Shown in pieces: positions 19,150-28,855 of a stretch of 64,000 bases of DNA. Position 1 is the first letter of the stretch. Every line of letters begins with the position of its first letter. The stretch spans positions 859,794 to 923,793 of the forward strand of contig NZ_JABWDU010000001.1 of NCBI RefSeq assembly GCF_013371465.1, read 5' to 3'. The translations under genes and the position numbers were made by a program. Source of the stretch: Ensifer oleiphilus. GTDB taxonomy: Bacteria; Pseudomonadota; Alphaproteobacteria; Rhizobiales; Rhizobiaceae. The notes under the pieces were generated by a model. That model saw nothing but the letters and a program-made list of their open reading frames with translations, did no database searches and was not told the origin of the DNA.

Positions 19150-20106
19150 ATGACGGTCATCGACAATCACGAAGCAATGGGCATGGATGGCGCGCCGCGC
19201 CTGTCCGAGGCCTCTGCGCGCGATTACTTCGAGCTTCTTAAACCTCGCGTCATGTCGCTCGTCGTGTTCACGGCACTTGCGGGCCTCGTGCTTGCACCCG
19301 GACACATCAATCCCTTCATCGGTTTCATCGCGATTTTGTGTATCGCTGTTGGCGCCGGCGCCTCCGGCGCCCTCAATATGTGGTACGACGCCGACATCGA
19401 CGCAGTCATGACCCGCACGGCCAAGCGCCCGATCCCGGCAGGCAAGATCCTGCCCGAAGAAGCGCTCGCCTTCGGCCTGACGCTTTCAGCCTTTTCCGTG
19501 ATCATCCTCGGGCTCGCCGTCAATTGGCTCGCAGCCGGTTTGCTCGCCTTCACCATTTTCTTCTACGCCGTCATCTATACGATGTGGCTCAAGCGCTCGA
19601 CGCCGCAGAACATCGTCATCGGCGGCGCTGCCGGCGCCTTCCCGCCGATGATCGGCTGGGCCTGCGTCACCGGCGGTGTTTCGGTCGAAAGCATCGTGCT
19701 TTTCCTCATCACCTTCCTGTGGACTCCGGCACATTTCTGGGCGCTGGCGCTGTTCAAAATGGGCGATTATGGCGCCGTCGGCGTGCCGATGCTGCCCAAC
19801 GTCTGCGGCCAGGCGACCACCAAGAAGCAGATCGTCATCTATGCGGTGCTGACGGCGCTGATCGGCATCTGTCCCACCTTGCTCGGTTTTGCGAGCATCG
19901 GTTACGGCGCGGTTGCAGCGGCCCTTGGTCTCGGCTTCATCTGGTATTCGATCGGCGTTCTGCGCATGCCAGAGACCGATGAGCGCATGCTGCCCGCAAA
20001 GAAGCTTTTCGCCTTCTCGATCATGTATCTGTTCGTGATCTTCTCCGCCCTGATGGCGGATCACCTGATCGTCAATATCTGGCTGAATGCCGGGAGTGTT
20101 GCCTGA
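19150..20106 (+). CDS. ctaB: Protohaem IX farnesyltransferase (haem O synthase)
   Basis: UbiA-family membrane prenyltransferase that attaches farnesyl to haem b, making haem O, the precursor of the haem a of subunit I. The 318 residues have about nine transmembrane helices, with the prenyl-diphosphate motif N-x3-D-x3-D in [11 protein letters not shown]. The ATG at 19150 follows AAGGA. Longer in-frame readings start inside coxA and are rejected. Its TGA overlaps the ATG of the next gene by one base, a sign of translational coupling. Confidence 0.95.
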   Translation: MTVIDNHEAMGMDGAPRLSEASARDYFELLKPRVMSLVVFTALAGLVLAPGHINPFIGFIAILCIAVGAGASGALNMWYDADIDAVMTRTAKRPIPAGKILPEEALAFGLTLSAFSVIILGLAVNWLAAGLLAFTIFFYAVIYTMWLKRSTPQNIVIGGAAGAFPPMIGWACVTGGVSVESIVLFLITFLWTPAHFWALALFKMGDYGAVGVPMLPNVCGQATTKKQIVIYAVLTALIGICPTLLGFASIGYGAVAAALGLGFIWYSIGVLRMPETDERMLPAKKLFAFSIMYLFVIFSALMADHLIVNIWLNAGSVA

Positions 20107-20246
20107 TGGAAACCGTCAAGCTGAACGAAGCCCAGAAGAAGTCCCGCCGCGGCCGCAACATTGCGCTCGGTGTCGTCCTGGCTGGCCTTGTCGTCCTCTT
20201 CTACGTCGTCACGCTGATCAAGTTCGGCAACGGCATGGTCAACTGA
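20106..20246 (+). CDS. CoxF-like small membrane protein of the oxidase operon
   Basis: A 46-residue gene between ctaB and ctaG, starting METVKLNE and ending GNGMVN, overlapping the ctaB stop by one base (TGATG). A basic segment (KKSRRGR, 11-17) precedes one transmembrane helix (about 20-38). A tiny gene of this size and shape sits here in other alphaproteobacterial cox operons and is called CoxF or oxidase assembly subunit. The role is inferred from position and form. Confidence 0.85.
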   Translation: METVKLNEAQKKSRRGRNIALGVVLAGLVVLFYVVTLIKFGNGMVN

Positions 20247-20257
20247 GGAGCCGCAGC

Positions 20258-20857
20258 ATGACGACTTCTCAGAACCCAGAGCAGAAGCAGCGGTCCAACG
20301 GTGTCATCGTCGGCACCTGCGTCGCCTTTGTTGTCGGCATGACCGGAATGGCCTACGCCGCCGTGCCGCTCTACGACATGTTCTGCCGCGTCACCGGCTA
20401 TAACGGCACGACGCAGCGCGTCGAGCAGGCATCGGACGTCATCCTCGACGAAAAGGTCAAGGTAACTTTCGACGCCAACACGTCGGGCGGCCTGCCCTGG
20501 GAGTTCAAGCCGGTGCAGCGCGACATCGATGTCCGTATCGGCGAGACCGTGCAGGTGATGTACCGCGCCAAGAACCTTTCATCGAAGCCGACGACGGGCC
20601 AGGCGACGTTCAACGTCACGCCGATGCAGGCCGGTGCGTACTTCAACAAGGTCCAATGCTTCTGCTTTACCGAGACGACCCTGCAGCCGGGAGAGGAGAT
20701 GGAGATGCCGGTGGTATTCTTCGTCGATCCGGACATGGTCAAGGCGGTCGAGACCAAGGATATAAAGACACTGACGCTTTCCTACACCTTCTACCCGCGC
20801 GAGCCGTCAAAGCCGGTCGCACAGGTGAAGACGGGCGAAACTGAGAACAAACTTTGA
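20258..20857 (+). CDS. ctaG: Cytochrome c oxidase assembly protein CtaG (Cox11)
   Basis: Membrane-anchored copper chaperone that inserts CuB into subunit I. The 199 residues have one N-terminal helix (about 15-38) and a periplasmic immunoglobulin-like domain containing the conserved copper motif CFCF in VQCFCFTE. The ATG at 20258 follows GGAG. It starts 11 bases after the CoxF-like gene and is followed by coxC after 64 bases. Confidence 0.95.
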   Translation: MTTSQNPEQKQRSNGVIVGTCVAFVVGMTGMAYAAVPLYDMFCRVTGYNGTTQRVEQASDVILDEKVKVTFDANTSGGLPWEFKPVQRDIDVRIGETVQVMYRAKNLSSKPTTGQATFNVTPMQAGAYFNKVQCFCFTETTLQPGEEMEMPVVFFVDPDMVKAVETKDIKTLTLSYTFYPREPSKPVAQVKTGETENKL

Positions 20858-20921
20858 CTGGAGGCCCGTTTCGGCTAAGCCGGAAGGGCGACAAGAGAAA
20901 GACCTATCGGGGATTACTGAC

Positions 20922-21800
20922 ATGGCCGATGCGCATCAGAAGAATCACGACTACCACATCATCGACCCGAGCCCCTGGCCGTTGCTTGCCTCGATCGGCG
21001 CATTCGTCATGGCATTCGGCGGTGTCGGCTACATGCGTTATCTCTCGGGCGGCTCGTTCAAGCTGTTCGGCGCAGAGCTTGCCAATCCGTGGGTCTTCTT
21101 CATCGGCCTCGCCGTCGTGCTTTACACCATGTACGGCTGGTGGTCGGACACGGTAAAGGAAGCACACGAGGGTCACCACACCCGCGTCGTTTCGCTGCAC
21201 CTGCGCTACGGCATGATCATGTTCATCGCTTCGGAAGTGATGTTCTTCGTCGCCTGGTTCTGGGCCTATTTCGATGCAAGCCTGTTCCCGGGCGAAGCCA
21301 TCCAGGCAACCCGCACCGCCTTTACCGGTGGCGTCTGGCCGCCGAAGGGCATCGAGGTTCTCGACCCCTGGCACCTGCCGCTCTACAACACCGTCATCCT
21401 GCTGCTTTCCGGCACAACGGTCACTTGGGCGCACCACGCACTGCTGCACAACGACCGCAAGGGCCTGATCTACGGCCTGTCGCTGACGGTCGTGCTCGGC
21501 GTGCTGTTCTCCTACGTCCAGGCTTACGAATACGCCCACGCCCCGTTCGCCTTCAAGGACTCGATCTACGGTGCGACCTTCTTCATGGCGACCGGCTTCC
21601 ACGGCTTCCACGTTCTGGTCGGTACGATCTTCCTGCTCGTCTGCCTGCTGCGTGCGCTTCGTGGCGACTTCACGCCGAAGCAGCATTTCGGCTTCGAAGC
21701 GGCCGCGTGGTACTGGCACTTCGTTGACGTCGTCTGGCTGTTCCTCTTCTTCTCCATCTACATTTGGGGTGGTTGGGGCGCGCCGATCGCTCACATGTAA
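20922..21800 (+). CDS. coxC: Cytochrome c oxidase subunit III (aa3 type)
   Basis: Third core membrane subunit of the aa3 oxidase, stabilising proton pumping. The 292 residues have seven hydrophobic helices. The family segments [16 protein letters not shown], with the conserved acidic residue, and [13 protein letters not shown] at the end are intact. It is the last gene before a strong terminator at 21829, so it closes the structural part of the operon. Confidence 0.97.
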   Translation: MADAHQKNHDYHIIDPSPWPLLASIGAFVMAFGGVGYMRYLSGGSFKLFGAELANPWVFFIGLAVVLYTMYGWWSDTVKEAHEGHHTRVVSLHLRYGMIMFIASEVMFFVAWFWAYFDASLFPGEAIQATRTAFTGGVWPPKGIEVLDPWHLPLYNTVILLLSGTTVTWAHHALLHNDRKGLIYGLSLTVVLGVLFSYVQAYEYAHAPFAFKDSIYGATFFMATGFHGFHVLVGTIFLLVCLLRALRGDFTPKQHFGFEAAAWYWHFVDVVWLFLFFSIYIWGGWGAPIAHM

Positions 21801-21830
21801 GACGACAAGAGCTCAGCTCATTGTCTATGA

Positions 21831-21864
21831 GGCGGCTGCGACCATGCAGCCGCCTTATTTTTTT
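21831..21864 (+). terminator. Rho-independent terminator after coxC
   Basis: GGCGGCTGC (21831-21839) pairs with GCAGCCGCC (21846-21854), followed by TTATTTTTTT. It splits the oxidase operon from the SURF1/ispH part downstream. Confidence 0.9.
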
Positions 21865-21894
21865 GTCTGTCTTATGGTTGTATCGGGAGGGGGA

Positions 21895-22395
21895 ATGGAC
21901 ATCAAAATGCGCATGGTTGCCGTCGCAACGGTATGGCTCTTGGCGGGGTGTTTTTCTGCACTGGCCGGTGACGTTGCCGATCACGTGGTGGTGCACAAGG
22001 AAAAACGCATCCTCCAGCTCTACCGTGGGGATGAGATGCTGCGTGAGTATTCGGTCGCCCTTGGCGGCAATCCCATCGGTCACAAGGAGCGCGAAGGCGA
22101 CAGGCGAACGCCCGAGGGCCTTTATGTTCTCGACTGGCGCAACGACAAGAGCGGCTATCACCTGTCTATGCATGTCTCCTATCCCAGGCCCGAAGACATC
22201 GCTGCAGCGGCAGCCAAGGGCGTCGATCCCGGCGGCATGATCATGATCCATGGCCAGCGCAATTATTTCGGCTGGCTGGCGTTTATGACGCAGATGTTCG
22301 ATTGGACGGACGGCTGCATTGCGGTTACCAATGCCGAAATGGATGAGATATGGGACATGGTTCCCAACAACACCCCAATCGAGATCAATCCGTGA
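21895..22395 (+). CDS. L,D-transpeptidase (YkuD) family protein
   Basis: Predicted periplasmic enzyme making 3-3 peptidoglycan cross-links or attaching proteins to the wall. The 166 residues contain the YkuD core: IHGQ, then DWTDGCIAVTN with the catalytic Cys (TDGC in place of the classic SHGC). The N-terminus has a hydrophobic stretch ending LLAGC, which fits a lipobox. A signal peptidase I site at ALA is the alternative. The ATG at 21895 sits behind GGGAGG. The stop overlaps the next gene's GTG (GTGA), so this gene is coupled to DUF983 although its function looks unrelated. Confidence 0.88.
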   Translation: MDIKMRMVAVATVWLLAGCFSALAGDVADHVVVHKEKRILQLYRGDEMLREYSVALGGNPIGHKEREGDRRTPEGLYVLDWRNDKSGYHLSMHVSYPRPEDIAAAAAKGVDPGGMIMIHGQRNYFGWLAFMTQMFDWTDGCIAVTNAEMDEIWDMVPNNTPIEINP

Positions 22396-22775
22396 GTGAC
22401 GACAAAGCCCTCTATCCGCCGGTCGATCCGGTCATGACAGGCATCAAGGGCCTGTGTCCACGCTGCGGCCAGGGAAAGCTGTTCGACGGTTTCCTGAAGG
22501 TCAAGCCCGCCTGCGCCAGCTGCGATCTCGACTATCGCTTTGCCGATTCCGGCGACGGGCCTGTCGTCTTCGTCATCCTCATCGTCGGCTTCATCGTGGT
22601 CGGCGCAGCGCTCTGGATGGAGGTCAACTTCAATCCGCCGCTGTGGCTGCATTTCCTGCTCTGGATACCGCTGGCGATCGCTTTTAGCCTCGGCCTGACG
22701 CGCATGCTGAAGGGCATCCTCATCAACCTGCAATACCGCAACAACGCGCGGCCGGGCGAGATCGATCGTGGCTGA
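22392..22775 (+). CDS. DUF983 domain-containing membrane protein
   Basis: A 127-residue protein with an N-terminal zinc-ribbon-like CPRCG...CASC pair (about 22-43) and two transmembrane helices (about 57-76 and 84-103). The family is habitually encoded next to SURF1 in alphaproteobacteria and is thought to aid oxidase biogenesis; no reaction is known. It starts with GTG at 22392 overlapping the L,D-transpeptidase stop, and its own stop lies inside the SURF1 start region. Confidence 0.88.
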   Translation: MSDDKALYPPVDPVMTGIKGLCPRCGQGKLFDGFLKVKPACASCDLDYRFADSGDGPVVFVILIVGFIVVGAALWMEVNFNPPLWLHFLLWIPLAIAFSLGLTRMLKGILINLQYRNNARPGEIDRG

Positions 22776-23511
22776 AGTCTTGACCAAAAAGAAGGCCAGC
22801 CTTGTCGGGCGTATCGGCGCCTTCATCCTGATTGCGACCACCTTCGCCATCCTCATCTCTCTCGGCACATGGCAGATGCAGCGGCTGCACTGGAAAGAGG
22901 GCCTGCTTGCCGCTATCGCCGAGCACCGGTCGGCGCCGCCGGTGACGATTGCCGAGATCGAAAAGATTTTGGCTGAAGGCGGGGACATCGATTACCGCAC
23001 CGTTTCGGTTCCCGGGGGGTTCGACCACAGCAAGGAGCGGCACTTCTTTGCGACCTATAACGGCCGCACCGGCTACTACATCTTCACGCCATTGCGGCTC
23101 GATGACGGTCGTTTCCTGTTCGTCAATCGTGGTTTTGTGCCCTTCGAGCAAAAAGATTCCTCGACCCGGCTTGCCGGCGAGCTCCCGGCCTCCGTTGCGA
23201 TCAACGGCCTTGCAAGGCCGAAGCTCAGCGAAAAGCCGTCGTCGATCGTTCCCGACAATGATATTGCCAAGAACATCTTCTACTGGAAGGACCTCGACGC
23301 GATGGCTTCGTCGGTCGGGTTTCCCGCCGACAAGGTCCTGCCGTTCTTCGTCGATGCCGATGCGACGCCCAATCCGGGCGGCCTGCCGATCGGCGGCGTC
23401 ACCCAGTTCGATTTGCCCAACAGTCATCTGCAATATGCCCTGACATGGTACGGCCTTGCCGCGGCGCTGGTGGTTGTCAGCGGTGTCTTCGTCATCCGGC
23501 GCAAGCCATAG
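22768..23511 (+). CDS. SURF1 family cytochrome oxidase biogenesis protein
   Basis: Inner-membrane protein that helps haem a insertion into subunit I. The 247 residues have one transmembrane helix near each end (about 16-34 and 223-241), enclosing a periplasmic domain. SURF1-typical segments are LGTWQMQRLHWKE near the first helix and HLQYALTWYGLAAALV at the second. It starts at GTG 22768, eight bases inside the DUF983 gene, in the same transcription unit. Confidence 0.93.
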   Translation: MAEVLTKKKASLVGRIGAFILIATTFAILISLGTWQMQRLHWKEGLLAAIAEHRSAPPVTIAEIEKILAEGGDIDYRTVSVPGGFDHSKERHFFATYNGRTGYYIFTPLRLDDGRFLFVNRGFVPFEQKDSSTRLAGELPASVAINGLARPKLSEKPSSIVPDNDIAKNIFYWKDLDAMASSVGFPADKVLPFFVDADATPNPGGLPIGGVTQFDLPNSHLQYALTWYGLAAALVVVSGVFVIRRKP

Positions 23512-23564
23512 GCGACCCGATGGCGCCGTGTTATCCCTGAACGACGCAGTTGGGGATATGGGGA

Positions 23565-23930
23565 ATGGCTTTGATATCGGCGATCCTGATCGCGCTGACG
23601 GCGCTGTTGCATCTCGGCTTTCTTGTGCTGGAAATGTTTCTCTGGACAAAGCCGCCGGGCCGCTCAGTGTTCCGCATGACGGCCGAGCAGGCCGAGGCGA
23701 CACGGGTACTTGCCGCCAACCAGGGGCTTTACAACGGCTTTCTCGCAGCCGGGCTTTTCTGGTCTGTCCTGCAGCCGGAGGCGTCATTTGCCTTCGAGTT
23801 GAAGGTGTTCTTCCTTGTGTGCGTGATCGTTGCCGCTATATATGGCGCTTGGTCGGTCAAGCCGCGCATCCTGCTGATCCAGGGCGGTTCGGCAACAGCA
23901 GCCCTTGTTTTCGTTCTACTGGCATCCTGA
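23565..23930 (+). CDS. DUF1304 domain-containing membrane protein
   Basis: A 121-residue integral membrane protein with four predicted helices and the DUF1304 hallmark NQGLYNGFLA at about 52-61. The family has no assigned function. The ATG at 23565 is preferred because TGGGGA lies eight bases upstream. An in-frame TTG at 23550 overlaps it. It is tightly placed between SURF1 and ispH (three bases to ispH), so probably in the same transcript. Confidence 0.85.
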   Translation: MALISAILIALTALLHLGFLVLEMFLWTKPPGRSVFRMTAEQAEATRVLAANQGLYNGFLAAGLFWSVLQPEASFAFELKVFFLVCVIVAAIYGAWSVKPRILLIQGGSATAALVFVLLAS

Positions 23931-23933
23931 TCC

Positions 23934-24941
23934 ATGGCATCATCTGCGGCAAAATCTCCGATCACCATTCGCCTTTGCGGGCCGCGCGGCTTCTGCGCCG
24001 GCGTCGACCGGGCGATCCAGATCGTCGTCCTGGCGCTGAAGGAATTCGGTGCGCCGGTCTATGTGCGTCACGAGATCGTTCACAACCGCTATGTTGTCGA
24101 AGGGCTCGAAGCCAAGGGTGCAATCTTCGTAGAGGAGCTTGACGAGATCCCGCCGGAACATCGCAAGCAGCCGGTGGTGTTTTCCGCTCACGGCGTGCCG
24201 AAATCGGTGCCTGCGGACGCCGACACGCGCAATCTGTTCTATCTTGATGCCACCTGCCCGCTGGTCTCCAAGGTCCACAAGCAGGCGATGCGCCACAATC
24301 GGCTGGGCCGCCACGTGGTACTGATTGGCCATGCCGGCCATCCCGAAGTCATCGGCACGATGGGGCAGTTGCCGGAAGGTGCAGTCTCCCTGGTCGAGAC
24401 CATCGAGGATGCGGATGTCTACATGCCGCCTGATCCGGACAATCTTGGTTTCGTTACCCAGACCACACTCTCCGTCGACGATACCGCCGGCGTCATCAAG
24501 CGATTGCACGAGCGCTTTCCCAATCTGACGGCGCCGGCCGCGGATTCGATCTGCTATGCCACCACCAACCGCCAGGAAGCGGTGAAGCAGGCGGCACCCG
24601 GCTGCGACCTGTTTCTGGTCGTCGGCGCGCCGAACTCGTCGAACTCCAAGCGCCTCGTCGAAGTGGCGCTGAAGGCTGGGGCGAAAAAGTCCGTTCTCGT
24701 GCAACGGGCGGCGGAAATCGATTGGGACACGATCGGCGAAATCTCCACAGTCGGCCTGTCGGCAGGGGCATCGGCGCCGGAGGTGATCGTCAATGAGATC
24801 ATCGAGGCGTTCCGCGAGCGCTACGATGCCGTCGTCGAACTTGCCGACACGGTGGAGGAAAACGAGAACTTCCTCGTCAACCGCGAGATCCGCCATGTGC
24901 CGCTGACCGCGGCCGACATGGCCTTCGTCAACGGCGAATAA
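23934..24941 (+). CDS. ispH: 4-hydroxy-3-methylbut-2-enyl diphosphate reductase
   Basis: Last enzyme of the MEP isoprenoid pathway (LytB), yielding IPP and DMAPP with an iron-sulfur cluster. The 335 residues contain the three cluster cysteines Cys21 ([10 protein letters not shown]), Cys108 (DATCPLVSK) and Cys207 (ICYATTNRQ). Isoprenoid precursors also feed haem O farnesylation by CtaB, a plausible reason for its place beside the oxidase genes. It is followed by thrB after 53 bases. Confidence 0.97.
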   Translation: MASSAAKSPITIRLCGPRGFCAGVDRAIQIVVLALKEFGAPVYVRHEIVHNRYVVEGLEAKGAIFVEELDEIPPEHRKQPVVFSAHGVPKSVPADADTRNLFYLDATCPLVSKVHKQAMRHNRLGRHVVLIGHAGHPEVIGTMGQLPEGAVSLVETIEDADVYMPPDPDNLGFVTQTTLSVDDTAGVIKRLHERFPNLTAPAADSICYATTNRQEAVKQAAPGCDLFLVVGAPNSSNSKRLVEVALKAGAKKSVLVQRAAEIDWDTIGEISTVGLSAGASAPEVIVNEIIEAFRERYDAVVELADTVEENENFLVNREIRHVPLTAADMAFVNGE

Positions 24942-24994
24942 CCCACCTATCTTGCCAGCCTATCTTGCCCGCCCATCTTTGAAAGTGAACAACC

Positions 24995-25975
24995 GTGGCA
25001 GTTTACACCGATATCACGGAAGACGACCTGAGCGCCTTTCTCGAGGCCTATGACGTCGGCCAGCTGACGTCCTACAAGGGCATCGCCGAGGGCGTCGAAA
25101 ACTCCAACTTCCTGCTGCACACAACGAAGGGCGCCTATATCCTGACGCTTTACGAGAAGCGGGTGAACGCGGGTGACCTGCCGTTTTTCCTCGGGTTGAT
25201 GCACCACCTCGCCGACCGTGGGCTTTCCTGCCCGCTGCCTCTGCCGCGCGCCGATGGCGAACTCCTTGGCGAACTGTCCGGTCGTCCGGCCGCCGTGATC
25301 TCGTTCCTCGAAGGCATGTGGCTTCGCAAGCCCGAGGCTAAGCATTGCCGCGAGGTCGGCAAGGCACTGGCTGAGATGCACCTGGCCGGCCAGGGCTTCG
25401 ACCTGAAACGTCCCAATGCGCTCTCGGTCGGTGGCTGGCGGCCGCTGTGGGTCAACTCGGAGGCGCGCGCCGATGAGGTGCAGACCGGTCTCAAGGACGA
25501 GATTTCAGCCGAACTCGCCCATCTCGAGAACCATTGGCCGAAGACCTTGCCGGACGGTGTCATCCACGCCGATCTGTTTCCGGACAATGTCTTCTTCCTC
25601 GGCGACCAGCTGTCCGGCCTGATCGACTTCTACTTCGCCTGCAACGATTATCTCGCCTACGACGTGGCGGTCTGCCTCAACTCTTGGTGCTTCGAGAAGA
25701 ACGGCTCCTATAACATCACCAAGGGTATGGCGCTGCTTTCGGGCTATGAGAGCGTGCGCAAGCTGACGGCAGGAGAGGTCGAAGCCCTGCCGCTGCTTTG
25801 CCGCGGTTCGGCGCTGCGCTTCTTCCTGACGCGTCTTTACGACTGGCTGATGACGCCGGCTGGCGCCCTAGTCGTCAAGAAGGATCCGCTCGAGTACCTG
25901 ACGAAGATCCGCTTCCATCGGGCGATCGTTTCCAGCGCCGAATATGGTCTGCGGATCGAAGGGGCCTCCGCATGA
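24995..25975 (+). CDS. thrB: Homoserine kinase (APH-like ThrB type)
   Basis: Phosphorylates homoserine for threonine synthesis. This is the alphaproteobacterial/pseudomonad type with an aminoglycoside-phosphotransferase fold, not the GHMP ThrB of E. coli. The catalytic loop HADLFPDN is at 191-198 and the magnesium-binding Asp is in [11 protein letters not shown]. The start is GTG at 24995. Its TGA overlaps the rnhA ATG (ATGA). The partner threonine synthase thrC lies 8 kb away on the other strand. Confidence 0.95.
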   Translation: MAVYTDITEDDLSAFLEAYDVGQLTSYKGIAEGVENSNFLLHTTKGAYILTLYEKRVNAGDLPFFLGLMHHLADRGLSCPLPLPRADGELLGELSGRPAAVISFLEGMWLRKPEAKHCREVGKALAEMHLAGQGFDLKRPNALSVGGWRPLWVNSEARADEVQTGLKDEISAELAHLENHWPKTLPDGVIHADLFPDNVFFLGDQLSGLIDFYFACNDYLAYDVAVCLNSWCFEKNGSYNITKGMALLSGYESVRKLTAGEVEALPLLCRGSALRFFLTRLYDWLMTPAGALVVKKDPLEYLTKIRFHRAIVSSAEYGLRIEGASA

Positions 25976-26439
25976 AACACGTGGATATCTTTACCGACGG
26001 TGCCTGCTCGGGCAATCCCGGGCCGGGCGGCTGGGGCGCGGTCTTGCGTTACGGCGATGTGGAAAAGGATCTGTGCGGCGGCGAGGCGGAAACGACCAAC
26101 AACCGCATGGAACTGCTGGCGGCGATCTCGGCGCTCGACGCGTTGAAGAGCGAGTGCGAGGTCGATCTGCACACAGACAGCAAATATGTGATGGACGGCA
26201 TCTCCAAGTGGATCCACGGCTGGAAGAAGAACGGCTGGAAAACCGCGGACAAGAAACCGGTGAAGAACGGCGAACTCTGGCAGGCGCTGGACGCCGCCAA
26301 CCGCCGCCACAAGGTGACCTGGCACTGGGTCAAGGGCCATGCCGGCCATCCGGAAAACGAACGCGCCGACGAACTCGCCCGCAAGGGCATGGAGCCCTTC
26401 AAGAAGGGACGCCGTCCGGATTCTCTTCTTGTAAAATGA
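25972..26439 (+). CDS. rnhA: Ribonuclease HI
   Basis: Cleaves the RNA strand of RNA-DNA hybrids. The 155 residues have catalytic acids Asp9 ([11 protein letters not shown]), Glu47 (NNRMELLA) and Asp69 (HTDSKYV), matching E. coli Asp10, Glu48 and Asp70. The ATG overlaps the thrB stop by four bases. Earlier in-frame codons lie wholly within thrB and are rejected. A bidirectional terminator follows at once. Confidence 0.97.
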   Translation: MKHVDIFTDGACSGNPGPGGWGAVLRYGDVEKDLCGGEAETTNNRMELLAAISALDALKSECEVDLHTDSKYVMDGISKWIHGWKKNGWKTADKKPVKNGELWQALDAANRRHKVTWHWVKGHAGHPENERADELARKGMEPFKKGRRPDSLLVK

Positions 26440-26440
26440 A

Positions 26441-26463
26441 AAACGGGCCGTTGCGGCCCGTTT
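26441..26463. terminator. Bidirectional terminator between rnhA and the peroxiredoxin gene
   Basis: CGGGCCG (26444-26450) pairs with CGGCCCG (26454-26460) across a three-base loop. It is flanked by A on the left and T on the right, so it works for both convergent genes; the minus strand has the longer T-run. Confidence 0.85.
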
Positions 26464-26485
26464 CCATTTGCATTTGTTTCTGTGC

Positions 26486-26971
26486 TCAGAGCTGTTCCAG
26501 CATTGCGGCGGCACCCGAAACCGTCGCCTGGCCCGGGCTGTCCTCGAGGTTGAGCACCTTCACCACACCGTCTTCGACGAGCATGGAATAGCGCTTCGAA
26601 CGGATGCCGAGCGTTCCGGCGGAGAGGTCGACATCCATGCCGAGCGCCTTGGTGAAGGCGGCATTCCAGTCGGAGAGGAAATGGATCTTGCCCATGCCGC
26701 CCGACGACGTCGCCCAGGCACCCATGACATGCAGGTCGTTGACGGCAACCACGGCGATATCGTCGATACCGCGCGACAGGATGGCGTCGCGGTTTTCCAG
26801 ATAGCCGGGAAGATGGTTGAGCGAGCAGGTGGGCGTGAAAGCGCCCGGAACGGCAAAGAGCACGACGCGCTTGCCCTTGAAGAGCTGTTCGGTCGTCACT
26901 TCCACCGGACCATCGGCGGTCTTTTCCTTGAAGGTTGCGGTGGGCAGCTTGTCTCCGACGGCGATGGTCAC
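26486..26971 (-). CDS. Peroxiredoxin (Prx5/AhpE-like, atypical)
   Basis: Thiol peroxidase of about 161 residues. The peroxidatic Cys lies in PGAFTPTCS, the Prx5 motif, and the LSDWNAAFTKALGMD segment is typical. The start is GTG at 26971, preceded by AAGGAG. An ATG in the ribosome-site region is out of frame, and upstream in-frame codons give no recognisable protein. It reduces hydrogen peroxide and organic peroxides in the cytoplasm. It is convergent with rnhA. Confidence 0.93.
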   Translation of the reverse strand: MTIAVGDKLPTATFKEKTADGPVEVTTEQLFKGKRVVLFAVPGAFTPTCSLNHLPGYLENRDAILSRGIDDIAVVAVNDLHVMGAWATSSGGMGKIHFLSDWNAAFTKALGMDVDLSAGTLGIRSKRYSMLVEDGVVKVLNLEDSPGQATVSGAAAMLEQL

Positions 26972-27113
26972 GGCATTCTCCTTGCGTTGCGCGCACGGCC
27001 AGACCTGCATTGCGGAAAGGCGTTGTCGCGGCTTCGAGTTGTCTTGCGTCCGGCTGTCTCCGGCGGTCGTCTTTAGACGCAACCGCCTGAAACGCCTGGA
27101 CTATAGAGGCGCA

Positions 27114-27962
27114 TCAATCAAAGGCAAGGGTCGTTTCCATGCTGCGGTCCCCGGCGCGCACAGTGAGGATGATCGGCTTCCCCTTGAGGGACTTGTCCTT
27201 GGCCGCCAGTCGAACGGGGATCTCCGCCTTGATCTCTGGGCCCTCCGCATTGGTGATCACAGGCTTGCCGAAGGAGACGCCGGAGGCGCCGGCAAGAAAC
27301 AGTTCGGGAGGCTCCTTGGCCGCATCCGGCGGTAACAGCAACGAGAGCTGCACCACGGCCTTCTGCTCGTCATAGACGACTGTTGCAACCTTGAAATTCT
27401 CGGAGGGAGGTTCTGGCAGGGCGGCGACCGCACCATCGATGCGGGCGGCATCAAGCGGGTTGTCGAACTCGCCCTGCTTGAGCGTGAGGTTCAATTCGCC
27501 CTGCACCGGTATGCAGATGTCTTCGCAGATGCCAAGAAACACCGAGGCACGGATGTTTACATCCCCGTCACCGTTCACGCGCTTCAGCGTCAGCGGAAAG
27601 GCAACGGATTTGTCATAGCCGACATAGTGCACAACCCCGTCGTCGAAGGTCTTGGGAACGGGAAAGCCGATGTTCTCGAGGACGACGCCTTCAATCGGAT
27701 CAAGGGTGATCTGCGGCGGAATACCGCTGGCGCCTGGCTCACGCCAATAGGTCTTCCAGCCGGGGTTCAGCTTGACCTCGAGCGTTGCCGGGATCGTGCC
27801 GTCCCGTTGCGGCGGTGCGGCGACGAGGCGGATCATGCCGCCTGTCGATGTCATCCATTCGCTGGTCGCAGCCTGGGCGCCGGCGGGCAGAAAAAATGCG
27901 ACGAGAAGGGTTGCCCTGCCGATGCGCTGGACCATGTTCTCATATGTGGGGCGCTTGATCAT
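27114..27962 (-). CDS. Stand-alone DsbD N-terminal-like (thiol:disulfide interchange) exported protein
   Basis: Secreted protein of about 282 residues. The signal peptide ends near AQA. The mature domain matches the DsbD-alpha immunoglobulin-like fold, with the redox-like pair CEDIC in FLGICEDICIP. Full DsbD also has a membrane core and a C-terminal thioredoxin domain, both absent here. It may accept electrons from a separate CcdA-like partner. The ATG at 27962 is used; an in-frame ATG at 27935 would start directly at the signal peptide and is equally possible. It is divergent from yqgE. Confidence 0.82.
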   Translation of the reverse strand: MIKRPTYENMVQRIGRATLLVAFFLPAGAQAATSEWMTSTGGMIRLVAAPPQRDGTIPATLEVKLNPGWKTYWREPGASGIPPQITLDPIEGVVLENIGFPVPKTFDDGVVHYVGYDKSVAFPLTLKRVNGDGDVNIRASVFLGICEDICIPVQGELNLTLKQGEFDNPLDAARIDGAVAALPEPPSENFKVATVVYDEQKAVVQLSLLLPPDAAKEPPELFLAGASGVSFGKPVITNAEGPEIKAEIPVRLAAKDKSLKGKPIILTVRAGDRSMETTLAFD

Positions 27963-28131
27963 GCCCAAAGCAATATCGCTTTTACTGGCAGCGCTCCAGA
28001 CGCCCCTTTGGGCGCGGAGATCATAAATGTTTGATCAGGCAGGGCACGGTAAACGCGCTACGTGCATTATTTGGCGGTCGCGACGTTGAAGCGCTTTTCA
28101 TTTCGCGACGAATTGGTAGGCTGTCTGCATT

Positions 28132-28737
28132 ATGGCAATAACCATGGCACAGAAGAAGCGGGAACGCGGTTTCCTTGACGGTCAGTTCCTGATCGCCATG
28201 CCTGGGATGTTTGACACCAATTTTGCCCGCACCGTCATTTTCATCTGTGCCCATTCGGACGACGGCGCCATGGGGTTTATCCTCAATCGGCCGCAGCAAC
28301 TGACCTTCCCGGATGTTCTGATGCACCTCGACATCCTTGACGAAGATGAGGCAATCCGCCTGCCGGCGATGACGCGTGACTTCCAGATCCAGGCTGGTGG
28401 GCCGGTCGAGACCGGACGGGGTTTCGTCCTGCACTCTGATGACTATTTGAGCGATTCAAGCATCCCTGTCAGCGACGATATCTGCCTGACCGCGACACTC
28501 GACATCGTCCGCGCGATCTCACGCGGGGAGGGGCCGCATCGCGCCACCATGATGCTGGGTTATGCAGGCTGGGGGCCTGGTCAGCTCGAAGCGGAAATCA
28601 CTCAGAATGGTTGGTTGACCTGCCCTGCGCGCGACGAACTGATTTTCGACAAGGCGCTTGGCGACAAATACGATCGCGCTCTCGCCTTGATGGGTGTCAG
28701 CCCGGCGATGCTGTCGATCGAAGCCGGCCACGCCTGA
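28132..28737 (+). CDS. YqgE/AlgH family protein (UPF0301)
   Basis: A 201-residue member of the conserved YqgE family. Hallmarks are [19 protein letters not shown] near the N-terminus, GFILNRP, and [14 protein letters not shown] toward the C-terminus. It is cytoplasmic with unknown biochemical role. A start at the second ATG (28144) cannot be excluded. It stands alone between divergent and convergent neighbours. Confidence 0.92.
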   Translation: MAITMAQKKRERGFLDGQFLIAMPGMFDTNFARTVIFICAHSDDGAMGFILNRPQQLTFPDVLMHLDILDEDEAIRLPAMTRDFQIQAGGPVETGRGFVLHSDDYLSDSSIPVSDDICLTATLDIVRAISRGEGPHRATMMLGYAGWGPGQLEAEITQNGWLTCPARDELIFDKALGDKYDRALALMGVSPAMLSIEAGHA

Positions 28738-28855
28738 AACCAGGCGCTGAGAATACCGACAATCAATGTAGGTGTTGCACGTCGACCAGATTGGCCCGTG
28801 TGGCCATCGGGCTGCGTCCTATCCGCAGCCCGCAGTTGGTCCGCCCTTTGCGGGC

